Shown here piece after piece: positions 36,399-45,210 of a DNA stretch of 45,210 nt; position 1 is the first letter of the stretch, and each line of letters begins with the position of its first letter. The notes below the pieces were generated by a model. The model was not told where the DNA came from, searched no databases, and saw only the letters and a program-made list of their open reading frames with translations. The stretch spans positions 1 through 45,210 of the IMG/VR virus record IMGVR_UViG_3300022169_000006; one strand, written 5' to 3'. The stretch is from a virus. Position numbers and translations under genes: made by a program.

Positions 36399-38330
36399 TT
36401 ACAGTTGTATTTTTGAACTCCTAATAAACTCAACAATCACTTCGGCATCATTGTAACCTAATACTGTGTTTGTGATGCTGGAAGACAGGGCGCCTTGGGG
36501 ACTGGCAAATCCAGTTCCGTCATTTGATACGCTTTTGTAAAATATTTTGGCAACAGAGTATTCAGTACCGCTAAATGATCTTAATATCTGCAAACCTAGA
36601 CCATTTTGTAAATCTTGACAATCTTTATACGGGATCATTACTCCTGTCGATTTCCAACGAATATAAATATCAGTTATGAAGTCTGAGGCAGTAACGCCCA
36701 TAGATGTTAGCGTCTTCTCTCTAGTTGTTGTCCCTGTAAACGTAGTTAAATCTGCGCGTTTACGATACAAAACCGCATCTGACTTAGCATCAATAGCGTT
36801 TTTCTGCGTTGAAGTGAGCGGCTTTGTGATTTCTATTCCGCATGATTTCATAACATTTTCAGCCATGGCTAGATGCCCTTCGTCGTTAGGGTGCAAACCG
36901 TCAGATAGTAAAGACCTTTCTTTTAATCTTAAAACGCTGTGGTCGATAATAGGCCACTGCCTCTCTTTGGATAATGAGTACAACGCGTTTCTATAATCAT
37001 CAAAGTCATAATCCTCGATTGCAGGCGGAAATATTGTCTCATCTGCTCTTGGTGGTACAACTAAAACTATAACATTGCTCTGCCTGTATGATTCTAATGT
37101 TGCCCCAATTGTACGCAGATTATCGATATAATCTGATGGTGTTAACGCAGACGTATAAATGTCGTTTGACCCCACAGCTAGTACAAATATTCCAGATGTC
37201 CCTCCGATACCACCACACTCACCTATGCTTAATATTTGGTCGGGAGATGTTAAGAAATCTGCTGTGTTCCATCCGCTGACAGCCATTCTCATCGGCATTA
37301 ATACATTCGGTTGGTTAGGATTATCTCTGATTGGTACAAGAGCTAAGAATTCGACTGGATTGTTTATAACTTTAAACTGCACTGGCGCACCACCAGATGA
37401 AATATTTACATACTGAGAAAGAACGGTTTTCGCTGCGGCACCTGAGCAATCTATTGTTGCCAATAAGCTACCATTTTGGCGGATTTCAACGCTGCCGCTA
37501 GTTGGAGTTCGATCAAAATAAAACGCCATTTTTGTGGCGTTAGCTCTAGCTACAGTGATTGTCCCATTGACAGCAATTACTTGACTGCGCTGGATTGGGC
37601 CTGATGTTCCTGCTGTTTGTCCTGTTAGGGCAACATTGCCCATAGACGTCCAGTTGAAGTTTACCTCGTTGCCGATGCCGTAGCCGCCTGTCAGGTAATC
37701 GGCAATAGAATCAAAAATAATGCTTGCGTAACTCTTACTTAGAGATGTTGATGCCTCGCCCACAGTAAGTGAGTCGCCTAAGACACATATTGCACCAGCA
37801 GAGGTAAATAATCCTGCTTTTTGGATTCTATTTGTCAATAAGGCGTTGTTTGCGTTAGCAACGTTACTGCTGTTTACAATCGATGACTCAGCGTTACTTC
37901 CGTCATCCATGGCTATCGCACTCGCATCATGCGCCCCAGCTTCATTACGCCCACTTAAGCTGTTATGACTTGTAGCCGAAAACTTCTGCCAATTGCTACC
38001 GCTGTTGGGATTCGTCCCAGCCGTCACAGTAATCGGAGCGCTGCCACTACCAACGTATTTATATAAATACCCGTCAGTAGGCGAGTTAGGTACTAGCAGG
38101 TTTAAACTCGTTAGCGTCCCGCCTGTTGCAAACGTAAAGCCAGCAACGCCAAAGCCAAATGTTTTGATTGCTTCGTCCAAAGTCAAAATCTCTTTTCCTG
38201 TTCTCGTAACTACTGTACCTGACGAATTGACAAAATAATCAAGCACTTTCGCGTTGTCATTAATAACAGCGCTTGTCGAGTTTGGTACTGCATCCGCTGG
38301 TCTTGGTAAATCAAAATTATCGTTTGCCAT
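36399..38330 (-). CDS. Tail fibre/spike with SGNH hydrolase domain
   Basis: 643 residues starting MANDNFDLPRPADAVPNSTS, with AAGGA before the ATG. Residues 1-175 are a tail-attachment region rich in Asn, Ser and Thr. The hydrolase core is ICVLGDSLTVGE (S187), GSND at 387-390 (N389) and DGLHPND (D477, H480). This GDSL/SGNH set suggests deacetylation of surface glycans, as in phage depolymerases. The C-terminal 160 residues are of unknown fold. Confidence 0.8.
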   Translation of the reverse strand: MANDNFDLPRPADAVPNSTSAVINDNAKVLDYFVNSSGTVVTRTGKEILTLDEAIKTFGFGVAGFTFATGGTLTSLNLLVPNSPTDGYLYKYVGSGSAPITVTAGTNPNSGSNWQKFSATSHNSLSGRNEAGAHDASAIAMDDGSNAESSIVNSSNVANANNALLTNRIQKAGLFTSAGAICVLGDSLTVGEASTSLSKSYASIIFDSIADYLTGGYGIGNEVNFNWTSMGNVALTGQTAGTSGPIQRSQVIAVNGTITVARANATKMAFYFDRTPTSGSVEIRQNGSLLATIDCSGAAAKTVLSQYVNISSGGAPVQFKVINNPVEFLALVPIRDNPNQPNVLMPMRMAVSGWNTADFLTSPDQILSIGECGGIGGTSGIFVLAVGSNDIYTSALTPSDYIDNLRTIGATLESYRQSNVIVLVVPPRADETIFPPAIEDYDFDDYRNALYSLSKERQWPIIDHSVLRLKERSLLSDGLHPNDEGHLAMAENVMKSCGIEITKPLTSTQKNAIDAKSDAVLYRKRADLTTFTGTTTREKTLTSMGVTASDFITDIYIRWKSTGVMIPYKDCQDLQNGLGLQILRSFSGTEYSVAKIFYKSVSNDGTGFASPQGALSSSITNTVLGYNDAEVIVEFIRSSKIQL

Positions 38331-38344
38331 GTTTATTCCTTGGG

Positions 38345-40831
38345 TTAATCTTGCTCATAAATTTTATCATTATACGCTGCTAAACTCACTGTCATCGTTT
38401 TGCTGTCGTTTGATTGTATGTCCGTAATAATGTAATCAGTGCCAGCGTACTCGTCATCTGTTGAGATAATGTAACGACTACCAAGCTGCACAATGCCAGT
38501 GTCAGCGGTGTATCCGCCACTTAGCCCTACCGCCCTAAATCCTTTACTGGTGTACGATAGCGGCGTACATTGCACTAACTCTGTTAGCTCGCCATTGTCA
38601 TTTGTTATCTGCACAAAATAAGTCTTGCCAGCTTCTGGGTTAAACGACTCACTAGTTAAATATTCATCGCCAAAAATATCTAAAATCTCACCGTCGAATA
38701 TTTTAGCGTCGTTAATGTCTGCAAATCTCACTCTGTCAGTGATTTTACCCGCAAATCCGTCATGCAAAATATCAACCTCCGCTGTGCGTTTTGCGTAGAT
38801 AATTTTGCGTATTTCAACATCTGCGCGGTTTTCTGCTTGCGCCTTTGATTGGCAACCGGGTAATTTGATTTCCTTTGGATAGTTTCCAACAGTATCAACT
38901 ATTGCACCGCCGCTGACAGACCTGTAAATCGTCGCTTCAACGTTGTCAGGCAGTGACACATAAGTTAACGCTATAGAGTCTTTATCGCTTGGCAAAAACT
39001 GCTTAAACGACTGTTTGGGAGGCGTGCTGCGGCTAATGTTACGTCTGTTGTATAGCGCAACTGGAAACGGTTTAATCTCGTCACGCTCAAATATCCAGCT
39101 TTGATACGCTCTAAATGGCACAACCCGCGCAACGTCACAAATAGTGCGCACTCGCTCACCCATCGACACATCTTTGTCGTCAAAAGTAAAATCAAACGTG
39201 CGCAAATCCGCGGGTAATCTGTCGTTTATCTCGTATAGCCCTTGCAAATCAACAGTTGATGGATCGCGTTTACCCGCAACAATTAACGTATATGCAACAG
39301 CGTCGGCAAAGTCTCGTGTAGCGACAAGATTGCTGGTCTCTAGCTCATTTGTTGTGCGGTTGTAATATGGCAGTTTGCGCGTTAAGTCCAAGTTAATTTT
39401 TGATGAGCTGCCGCCCACAAGTCTTTCGCTTGCCTTGCGCTCAACCCATAACAATGTCACGTCACCGTAGTTAGGATTAGACTGCTCCTCGACGCCGACA
39501 ATCTGCTCAACTTCTACTAACTCACTTGACGCATCGCCAAGTTCATCACTTGTGCGTTTTGCGCGGCCTTGATATCGACCTGCTGGCAAGCCATCAAAAT
39601 AATAAGTGCGATATTGTGGATCCAAACTGTTTCCAGTTATTTCTTCGACCAAATTCGCAGTATGACCACCCGATATTGGCAGGTCGTTCTCGTCTACTTG
39701 CTGGATTTCGAGTCTAAAATTAACAGTCAGTTTTTTGCCTTTTTCCGTGCGTATTCCTCGCGGCATTGCGATGTGAAACCACACCCCAGTATTGTTTGTC
39801 CCGGGCACAGTGTACCAGCCTACCCAGTTGTTTAGCGAGCCGTCAGGACTTGCTAGCTCAATCTCAATAAGCGACGTTGTGTCTGGGGAGCTGTTATAGC
39901 TAGAGCCTGTTGGTAGTGTGATTGTCGTTGATGTTACAGCAGTAATCTGCCAAGTTCCAACCAACACAACAATCTGACCAACAGACCTAGTTTCAGTCAC
40001 TTTAACGTTTACATAATCGCCAACCTCAAGCGCTAGGTTTGCAATGATATCCTCGCCGACCTCTAAAACACTATTGCCTGCATACGCAGTTATCGCTCCG
40101 TCACCCGTCGAGTATTCACCGCTTACCGACTCGGAGTTTGGCGCTTCTAGCGACTGAGATGTGATTTCGTTCGTCTCACGCACAATCAAACGCTGCTCAG
40201 GTGGAGGCGTTGAGTTTGGCGGATAGACTGTGTAGTTAGAGTTTGGTATTGATGCTAAATTTGTCTCGCCACTTCTAACCATCGTTATGTCATACTCAGA
40301 CACGCCAACACAGAGCAATTCGCGCTGTATTTTCAGGTTGCTCTCGTAAACGTAAAAAGACGGCTGGATTTGGTCTGGATAGCAAACGGGAGACCCGAAA
40401 ACCTCTGGGATTGCTTCGTTTGGTCTGTATTCGTTTGTTGCGGCGTTTAGTTTGCTGTTTGGGCTAGAACCAGCAGCTTCTGAGTTACCCGGGTTTGTTG
40501 ACGGTGCTAGAGCAATGGCAGCAATCGCAGCAATAATAACAACAATAATCGCTGTCACAATAGCACTAAAAAAGCCCTGATAAGTGATAATATCCACCCT
40601 ATCGTAAGGCTCAAGCAGAAAATCAACTTTCAAATCAAGTTCGTCAGCTTCGCCGCCGTCTTTTGTGTCGTATAGCAGCTTGCCATTAACGTAAACAGCC
40701 GCAGACAATCCGCCAAAATTAGGCTCAAAATTATCAATCAAAAAATCCAGCAGGCAAGTGCCGCTATCAACCTGCTTTAGAAAAACAGGCTTTATACCAG
40801 ATGCGGCGTTAAAATGTCTAATAGTTGGCAT
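38345..40831 (-). CDS. Tail tip protein (lambda J-like)
   Basis: 828 residues starting MPTIRHFNAASGIKPVFLKQ. A hydrophobic stretch near residues 108-130 (FFSAIVTAIIVVIIAAIAAI) matches the N-terminal segment often found in phage tail tip attachment proteins of the J type. Later segments contain repeated beta domains and GDVTLLWVERKASERL. It lies directly downstream of the NlpC/P60 gene and upstream of the fibre gene. It would form the tail tip that contacts the host. Confidence 0.75.
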   Translation of the reverse strand: MPTIRHFNAASGIKPVFLKQVDSGTCLLDFLIDNFEPNFGGLSAAVYVNGKLLYDTKDGGEADELDLKVDFLLEPYDRVDIITYQGFFSAIVTAIIVVIIAAIAAIALAPSTNPGNSEAAGSSPNSKLNAATNEYRPNEAIPEVFGSPVCYPDQIQPSFYVYESNLKIQRELLCVGVSEYDITMVRSGETNLASIPNSNYTVYPPNSTPPPEQRLIVRETNEITSQSLEAPNSESVSGEYSTGDGAITAYAGNSVLEVGEDIIANLALEVGDYVNVKVTETRSVGQIVVLVGTWQITAVTSTTITLPTGSSYNSSPDTTSLIEIELASPDGSLNNWVGWYTVPGTNNTGVWFHIAMPRGIRTEKGKKLTVNFRLEIQQVDENDLPISGGHTANLVEEITGNSLDPQYRTYYFDGLPAGRYQGRAKRTSDELGDASSELVEVEQIVGVEEQSNPNYGDVTLLWVERKASERLVGGSSSKINLDLTRKLPYYNRTTNELETSNLVATRDFADAVAYTLIVAGKRDPSTVDLQGLYEINDRLPADLRTFDFTFDDKDVSMGERVRTICDVARVVPFRAYQSWIFERDEIKPFPVALYNRRNISRSTPPKQSFKQFLPSDKDSIALTYVSLPDNVEATIYRSVSGGAIVDTVGNYPKEIKLPGCQSKAQAENRADVEIRKIIYAKRTAEVDILHDGFAGKITDRVRFADINDAKIFDGEILDIFGDEYLTSESFNPEAGKTYFVQITNDNGELTELVQCTPLSYTSKGFRAVGLSGGYTADTGIVQLGSRYIISTDDEYAGTDYIITDIQSNDSKTMTVSLAAYNDKIYEQD

Positions 40832-41225
40832 ATTTCTTGTATTCCGTTTTGCTGAACATTTTAGATACGTTTTGTTTACGCTCCCATTTTACAGCACCCA
40901 CGCCAGATAACCCAGAGCAATGCAGCACTCCGCCACAAAACACGCGTCCAACGTGAACAAATCTGTCTTTGTGGTCGTAATACCAAGCAACGTCACCGTC
41001 TGAGCCGTCGCTATCAATCCACCATGGTTGTGTTATTTCATCCTTTGCTGCGATGTGAGTTGGTGTGCGCGATTCTAGATAACCCGCCACAGTTGGCAGG
41101 GTAATATTATCGACAAGCTCAAACGATTTAATCACTAGACCCCAGCAATCGTAAGATTCAGGGCCAGTTGCACGGTTAACCCAAGGCTTGCCGATAACCT
41201 CGGCAATAAACTGCTGCGCAATCAT
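40818..41225 (-). CDS. NlpC/P60 tail-tip assembly peptidase
   Basis: 135 residues starting MIAQQFIAEVIGKPWVNRAT. Catalytic Cys27 in YDCWGL and a histidine near 91 in VHVGRV are the NlpC/P60 pair. This is the place of the lambda K-type protein, between the small tail proteins and J. The enzyme probably trims peptidoglycan during DNA entry. Confidence 0.8.
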   Translation of the reverse strand: MIAQQFIAEVIGKPWVNRATGPESYDCWGLVIKSFELVDNITLPTVAGYLESRTPTHIAAKDEITQPWWIDSDGSDGDVAWYYDHKDRFVHVGRVFCGGVLHCSGLSGVGAVKWERKQNVSKMFSKTEYKKYANY

Positions 41226-41710
41226 GACAACACCTTTAGACCGGGAAAGCTCTCCGCTTTGTACGTCCGAGCGACATTGATTGCCGACGGGTTATCATCA
41301 GACGCAACAATGGCAACGTTGTCACCCTCGATTGCGAAGCTGACCACCCACATATCGAATTTAATTGTCTCAACACCATCTACAAACTCGCGATAGATAA
41401 ATTTAGTTGTATCAGTGTTGGGTGTCGCAATATTGTAGTCATCAATCAAGCGCAATTTTTCTTTAAGCTGTGACCCGACCCTGCCCAAGTCGATTTTCAT
41501 CGAAAGGTTGCCATACTCTGACATGTCGGGCAGACTTATTTTCATCGCGGCGGGTAAAAATGTCACCTCGCCGCTATCACTTGTTGTAAACGTTTTTGAG
41601 TAATACTGACCTTTAACATATCTGACACTGCCAATCGCTGGATGATAAATCTCAAACGTTTTGTAAGTAATTTTCTTTTGTTGTTGCGCGTGAAACTGTC
41701 TGCTAGTCAT
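41222..41710 (-). CDS. DUF1833-like tail protein
   Basis: 162 residues starting MTSRQFHAQQQKKITYKTFE. FEIYHPAIGSVRYVKGQYY and VTFLPAAMKISLPDMSEYG are typical of the DUF1833 minor tail proteins encoded before NlpC/P60 peptidases. It probably belongs to the tail tip baseplate ring. The stop overlaps the next start. Confidence 0.7.
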   Translation of the reverse strand: MTSRQFHAQQQKKITYKTFEIYHPAIGSVRYVKGQYYSKTFTTSDSGEVTFLPAAMKISLPDMSEYGNLSMKIDLGRVGSQLKEKLRLIDDYNIATPNTDTTKFIYREFVDGVETIKFDMWVVSFAIEGDNVAIVASDDNPSAINVARTYKAESFPGLKVLS

Positions 41711-41713
41711 GGT

Positions 41714-42205
41714 TTAAGCCTCGGGTAAGCTCTCGTTAATCGCGATATCAAGCAGGTTTGCCGCTTCGGTCAAATCTGAGCGCGGATTGTTTTCAAACAA
41801 CCCAAGTATGGATTCTGGGTACTGGTCGTCAGTCGCTTGCTCTTGACGCGTCATCACCGATGCTGTGTAACTAAAAACGTTATTTTCTTGACCAGTGCAT
41901 TGAAAGCCTGGAGGCAATAGCAATACCTCTTGAGTCGTCAAGCCTTCCTCGATTTGGATTGGCAAATAAAACCACCCGCCAGCGTTGGTAAAGTTATTTA
42001 TCTTTTGCCACGCCCTAAACGCTCTAGCCTCACTGCGGTTAAATTTAAATGACACGTCGTAAAATGTTGGCGTGTCTTCGGTTATCAGCTCGACAAATGG
42101 AGGCCCAACTTGCACGTCACTTACAGTAAAACCCTGCGTTTGCTGTCTGCTTTTTGAACTTGTTACGCATGAGCGTAAGTGGTTTGGCCATGTTGCGATT
42201 GTCAT
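41714..42205 (-). CDS. Minor tail tip protein
   Basis: 163 residues starting MTIATWPNHLRSCVTSSKSR. W.PN.L, VGPPFVELITEDTPTFYDVS and RAFRAWQKINNFTNAGGWFY have the layout of the lambda M-like / DUF-type minor tail proteins that follow the tape measure. It is inferred to join the tape measure to the tip complex. Family not certain. Confidence 0.6.
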   Translation of the reverse strand: MTIATWPNHLRSCVTSSKSRQQTQGFTVSDVQVGPPFVELITEDTPTFYDVSFKFNRSEARAFRAWQKINNFTNAGGWFYLPIQIEEGLTTQEVLLLPPGFQCTGQENNVFSYTASVMTRQEQATDDQYPESILGLFENNPRSDLTEAANLLDIAINESLPEA

Positions 42206-44217
42206 TAGAATGTTCTCCCTTTGGCGTCTGTGCCTGTTGTTACGGCTCTAAATGTTTGACCTTTATTGTTGAAATCGGCAACCCATAATTTAATAAACTG
42301 CCTGCCTGTTGATTCATCAAAACCTTGCGATTGCCCTGTTACTTCTTGCGGAGTGCCTTGGTTGATGATTTGAATATCAATGTTAGCTTGTCCGCCGCCA
42401 CCATTCATTGCGGCCATTAAGTCGCTATTGCTAACGACTTGACCGCCCTTTGCGCCCATTAGCATTGGATTGCCGCTTTGTGGAATATAAAGCTCAGTGC
42501 GACCACCTTCAGCAACTTGGTAGTTTGAGCCGTAACCGACTGAGCCGCCATAGTTACGTGCGCCTGCTGTTGATAGAGTTTGCGACAGCGCATAAGTAGA
42601 TGCAATACCTGTTGATGCTGGCGCAGCGTTAGCGCCATAACTTGCAAGCGATACCGCGGCGGCGGCAGGTGCCCAAGCTGACGCTACAGCAGCACCAGAC
42701 GCAACACTTGCGGCAGCAGCGGCAGATTGCGCAGACTGACCAATGATGGCATTTTTTACATACTGTAAACCCATTTGAACGAGTGAGTTAATCGCATCAT
42801 TAAGGATGGCATTAGCTAGACCTCTGAACGCCTCTTTTGCGGTCATCGTCTGAGATACCATGCCAGTGAACACTTGCGAAACGGTGCCGCTTAACGAGTT
42901 TAGCCCGTCAATCAGCATCTTATTGCCCTCTGACTGCATAGCAAAACTTTGCTCCGCTGCGGCCATACGATTAGCTTCATATTGCGCATCGATAGCTTCA
43001 CGCGCGTCTACAGCCAACTGGTGATTGGCAGTCTCAAGCGCTTCATACTCTGCAACAATGGCAAGCTGTCTTTCTCGCTCGGCCGTTAATTTTGCAAGCG
43101 GGTCTAAACCTGAATCGGCAAAGCCTTGGGTTTGCCCCGTTACCTGCTCGGCACGCTTGCGTTTAGCCTCCAACAGCTTAGCCTCGTTCGCCAGCTCTTT
43201 TAGCATTTGCGCTTCGTTGGCTTTTGCTGCCGCAGCCTCCTCTCTTGCGCGTTCCTGTGTAAGCTTTACTTCTTCGGCTTTCTCTCTCTTTAGTCTGATT
43301 AGGCTTTCTATTTGCGCGTCAATGACTGGAGGTATCATTTCACCAGCTTTAAGGCCAAGCTCTTGAGCAACCGCATACCTAAGCGATGCCTCCTCACCAT
43401 CTCTTAATGCAATAATTTGAGATGTTAGGCTTTCGGTAATGCTGGCAAGTCTAGATTCAACACCTTTATCTTGGCCTAGGCTTTTTATCGTTTCTTCGGT
43501 TTTCTTTATCTCAATCGACGTTGACGCCAATGCAGCCTTTGTTGTTACAAGTTCTGCCTCAACATCTTTTGGATCATCGCCAATCAAGCTGTTTAAAAAT
43601 GACGACCCTCGGCTGCTTGACTGTAATTGCCTAGCCGCAATTAACGCAGATTGCAGCTCGTTCACCTGCTTAGCTAGCGCGGCGGCTTCCTTCTTTTGCT
43701 CATTTAACTTTACTATCAAGGCGTTTTTTGCTACAGACTGTTGCGTTTCGCTTAGCTTGTTAAAGTTCTCATTTAACAACTCGATAGAGTCGTCAAGCTC
43801 TCTTACCTCTGCCGTTGCTCCTATCAGTTGTGGGATAAGAAAACCTGCAATACTTGCGCCAATACCTATAACCGCACCAGCAAGTGGAGCACCAAGCACA
43901 AAGCCTAAGTCAGCACCCTGTTGAGATAGCGCCAGCATCGCATCTTGCCCGCCTTGTATTTGGCCTACGAATTGCTGAATTTGTATGCCTGCCTGACCTG
44001 CATTTCTGCCAACACCGCTTATTTTAGAGCTAGCAGATGTTGCAGCCTTACCAGCGCCGTCAAGCGCTTTTGAAGCCTTAGAGCTGGCTGGCGTTAAACT
44101 GTTAAGTGATGCCTCGGCTTTATTTACAGACGTTCCAAGTCTTGTTAAGCCGCTTACCGCTTCGGCATCGTCAACAGTGACACCGTAACCAATCGAGCCT
44201 AAATTCACGTCAGCCAT
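42205..44217 (-). CDS. Tape measure protein
   Basis: 670 residues starting MADVNLGSIGYGVTVDDAEA. Long helical and Ala-rich regions, a hydrophobic segment (ALSQQGADLGFVLGAPLAGA, then LAGAVIGIGASIAGFLIPQL), coiled coils, and a C-terminal YGGSVGYGSNYQVAEGG..LYIPQSGNPML segment are typical of tape measures. Length sets tail length. The upstream neighbour is the chaperone, with overlapping start. Confidence 0.85.
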   Translation of the reverse strand: MADVNLGSIGYGVTVDDAEAVSGLTRLGTSVNKAEASLNSLTPASSKASKALDGAGKAATSASSKISGVGRNAGQAGIQIQQFVGQIQGGQDAMLALSQQGADLGFVLGAPLAGAVIGIGASIAGFLIPQLIGATAEVRELDDSIELLNENFNKLSETQQSVAKNALIVKLNEQKKEAAALAKQVNELQSALIAARQLQSSSRGSSFLNSLIGDDPKDVEAELVTTKAALASTSIEIKKTEETIKSLGQDKGVESRLASITESLTSQIIALRDGEEASLRYAVAQELGLKAGEMIPPVIDAQIESLIRLKREKAEEVKLTQERAREEAAAAKANEAQMLKELANEAKLLEAKRKRAEQVTGQTQGFADSGLDPLAKLTAERERQLAIVAEYEALETANHQLAVDAREAIDAQYEANRMAAAEQSFAMQSEGNKMLIDGLNSLSGTVSQVFTGMVSQTMTAKEAFRGLANAILNDAINSLVQMGLQYVKNAIIGQSAQSAAAAASVASGAAVASAWAPAAAAVSLASYGANAAPASTGIASTYALSQTLSTAGARNYGGSVGYGSNYQVAEGGRTELYIPQSGNPMLMGAKGGQVVSNSDLMAAMNGGGGQANIDIQIINQGTPQEVTGQSQGFDESTGRQFIKLWVADFNNKGQTFRAVTTGTDAKGRTF

Positions 44218-44846
44218 TATTTAGCCCTCTTTGCTTCTATTCTGTCCAGCATTGCCATAGCCTCGTAATAATCCTCGTCGGATGGAGCGCCATTTGTTTT
44301 ACTGTTTTTGTCGTCAGGAAATTTCACAGACATAATCTTGTCAAACTCTGTTTTGGTTAAGTTCTCTGCGTGCTCTGCTGTCATATCTAGATGAGACATA
44401 GCGATGCGCACAAAATCGTAAACGTCAATCTCTGAGCACTTTTTGCCGTCTTTACCGCTAGCATTGTTAACACCGATTAAACCATGCTTTAATAATATTT
44501 TTGAGACAGCAACCATGTGCTCCAACGGCATAATGCCAGCCTGAAAGTGCTTAGCGCTTTTTTCCCACTTAATCCTACCAACAAGCGGAGTGATATCATC
44601 ATCGCAACATGATTGCATGATTAGCGCACACCATTGGTAAAGTGTACGGCTGTAGTTGTAAGCTAATGATTTGTATCCAGCTGATAGGCAAGCATTTATT
44701 TTTGATTGTATAGAGCCGTTGATGTTTGCAAAAACCTCGGCTAACTCGTCAGGCTCACATATTTTGCGAATGTTTTTAAACGTTGGATAAAACTCAAATC
44801 GCCCAACCTCCGTGTCAGCGTAAATGTGCCCGATGTCGTGTCTCAT
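44217..44846 (-). CDS. Tail assembly chaperone (DUF6246-like)
   Basis: 209 residues starting MRHDIGHIYADTEVGRFEFY. Lies between tail tube and tape measure, the position of the lambda gpG/gpGT chaperone. It is one frame, without a visible slippery site for a longer form. The middle carries QSCCDDDITPLVGRIKWEKS. Helps the tape measure and tube assemble. Confidence 0.65.
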   Translation of the reverse strand: MRHDIGHIYADTEVGRFEFYPTFKNIRKICEPDELAEVFANINGSIQSKINACLSAGYKSLAYNYSRTLYQWCALIMQSCCDDDITPLVGRIKWEKSAKHFQAGIMPLEHMVAVSKILLKHGLIGVNNASGKDGKKCSEIDVYDFVRIAMSHLDMTAEHAENLTKTEFDKIMSVKFPDDKNSKTNGAPSDEDYYEAMAMLDRIEAKRAK

Positions 44847-44853
44847 AAAAACC

Positions 44854-44885
44854 CCAAAAAAAATGACAGCCTAATGACTGTCATT
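44854..44885 (-). terminator. Leftward terminator after the tail tube gene
   Basis: Minus-strand AATGACAG, eight-base loop, CTGTCATT followed by TTTTTT. It lies between the tail tube stop (44908) and the chaperone start (44846), so tail tube can be made in excess over the following genes. Confidence 0.85.
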
Positions 44886-44907
44886 ATATCACTAAAATAA
44901 GCGATAT

Positions 44908-45210
44908 TTACGCTGCGGTTAAAGATACCATCGTGGTATTGTAATTTGACTCCGTAATGTCAAATTGCACGTCAAATGTGACAAAGTCTGTTGTGTCACC
45001 CGTACGGCTGTAAGATGACATCACACAAAATGGTCGGAATGTTAAATCAGGGAACGCTAGACGAACATATAAACGCAAACCGTCGCCTGCTGCATTTTCA
45101 AAATATGCCTGAACAAGCGCTAAGTGATTTGCATCATCTTTTTTACACTTACCAGAGCCTGACACGCTAAAGTTTGCACCAGTAACCAGCGTTGACGCAT
45201 AACCGCCCTG
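44908..45210 (-). CDS. Major tail tube protein, C-terminal part (5' end cut by window end)
   Basis: This is the distal part of the gene that begins at 306. The frame runs through the repeat into a C-terminus ending VSLTAA at 44908. The middle contains short beta-rich stretches (RLYVRLAFPDLTF, FVTFDVQFDITES), as expected for a tail tube beta-sandwich. A hairpin terminator follows at 44854-44885, before the chaperone gene. In the full product this half supplies residues 75-159; the last three bases of the window are not reliable. Confidence 0.7.
   Translation of the reverse strand, partial: QGGYASTLVTGANFSVSGSGKCKKDDANHLALVQAYFENAAGDGLRLYVRLAFPDLTFRPFCVMSSYSRTGDTTDFVTFDVQFDITESNYNTTMVSLTAA
45082..45207. 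repeat. Terminal direct repeat, copy 2 (contig overlap)
   Basis: Exact copy of bases 1-126. The final three bases (45208-45210) differ from 127-129 and are probably assembly noise. The unique genome length is therefore about 45.08 kb. Confidence 0.9.

Noticed and set aside
44217-44846. Programmed -1 frameshift giving a longer tail chaperone
   Set aside because: No slippery heptamer near the end and no long alternate frame before the tape measure start.

Overview
This window is one nearly complete double-stranded DNA phage genome, most likely a lytic siphovirus of a Gram-negative, probably gammaproteobacterial, host. Bases 1-126 recur at 45082-45207, so the contig closes on itself, and the tail tube gene runs across the join. 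The Gram-negative host is inferred from a complete Rz/Rz1 spanin pair, a phage lipoprotein with a lipobox, sigma70-like promoters and Shine-Dalgarno starts. The DNA looks AT-rich. I see no integrase, excisionase, CI-like repressor, tRNA, CRISPR array or insertion sequence.

Layout. Most genes read leftward. From the join leftward through 45-36.4 kb lie the tail genes: tail tube, assembly chaperone, tape measure, three tail-tip assembly proteins including an NlpC/P60 peptidase, a J-like tip protein, and a tail fibre with an SGNH hydrolase domain. At 0.3-2.2 kb are the head-tail connector genes. At 6.3-11.4 kb are an Ig-domain protein, small virion-associated genes, the major capsid, a cement-like protein and a DUF2213 protease/scaffold. 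At 11.9-14.8 kb is a run of small accessory genes (MazG-like, NinH-like). At 15.3-16.4 kb is the lysis cassette (spanins, holin, M15 endolysin), followed by a DNA methyltransferase and small regulators. At 18.8-24.9 kb are the MuF-like protein, portal, several tiny genes and both terminase subunits. At 25-26.6 kb is another set of small accessory genes (YopX-like), and at 27.2-29.1 kb a DUF3987 helicase-like ATPase.

Three rightward blocks interrupt this. 2.9-6.2 kb carries DUF3310, a SLOG-like protein and a metallophosphoesterase. 18.16-18.79 kb carries two small early genes. 29.15-36.3 kb is the replication and recombination operon: Zn-finger/Toprim primase, GIY-YIG endonuclease, DEAD-type helicase, VRR-NUC nuclease, RecE-like exonuclease, HNH-AP2 endonuclease, a possible recombination protein and SSB. 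Two of the divergent gaps hold face-to-face sigma70-like promoters sharing one short stretch. Hairpin terminators stand at every convergent junction.

The most unusual structures are two related intergenic loci (about 11.5-11.9 kb and 26.7-27.1 kb). Each has iteron-like copies of AAAACACAAGYGYAA in opposing orientation around an AT-rich tetranucleotide tract and an alternating purine/pyrimidine CG-rich segment. They are the best candidates for replication origins or a partition/regulatory element. Other notable points are a zinc-finger/GIY-YIG endonuclease split over two overlapping frames, an HNH-AP2 endonuclease inserted in the recombination operon, a short gene with an in-frame stop, and a lipoprotein with an HExxH metallopeptidase motif.
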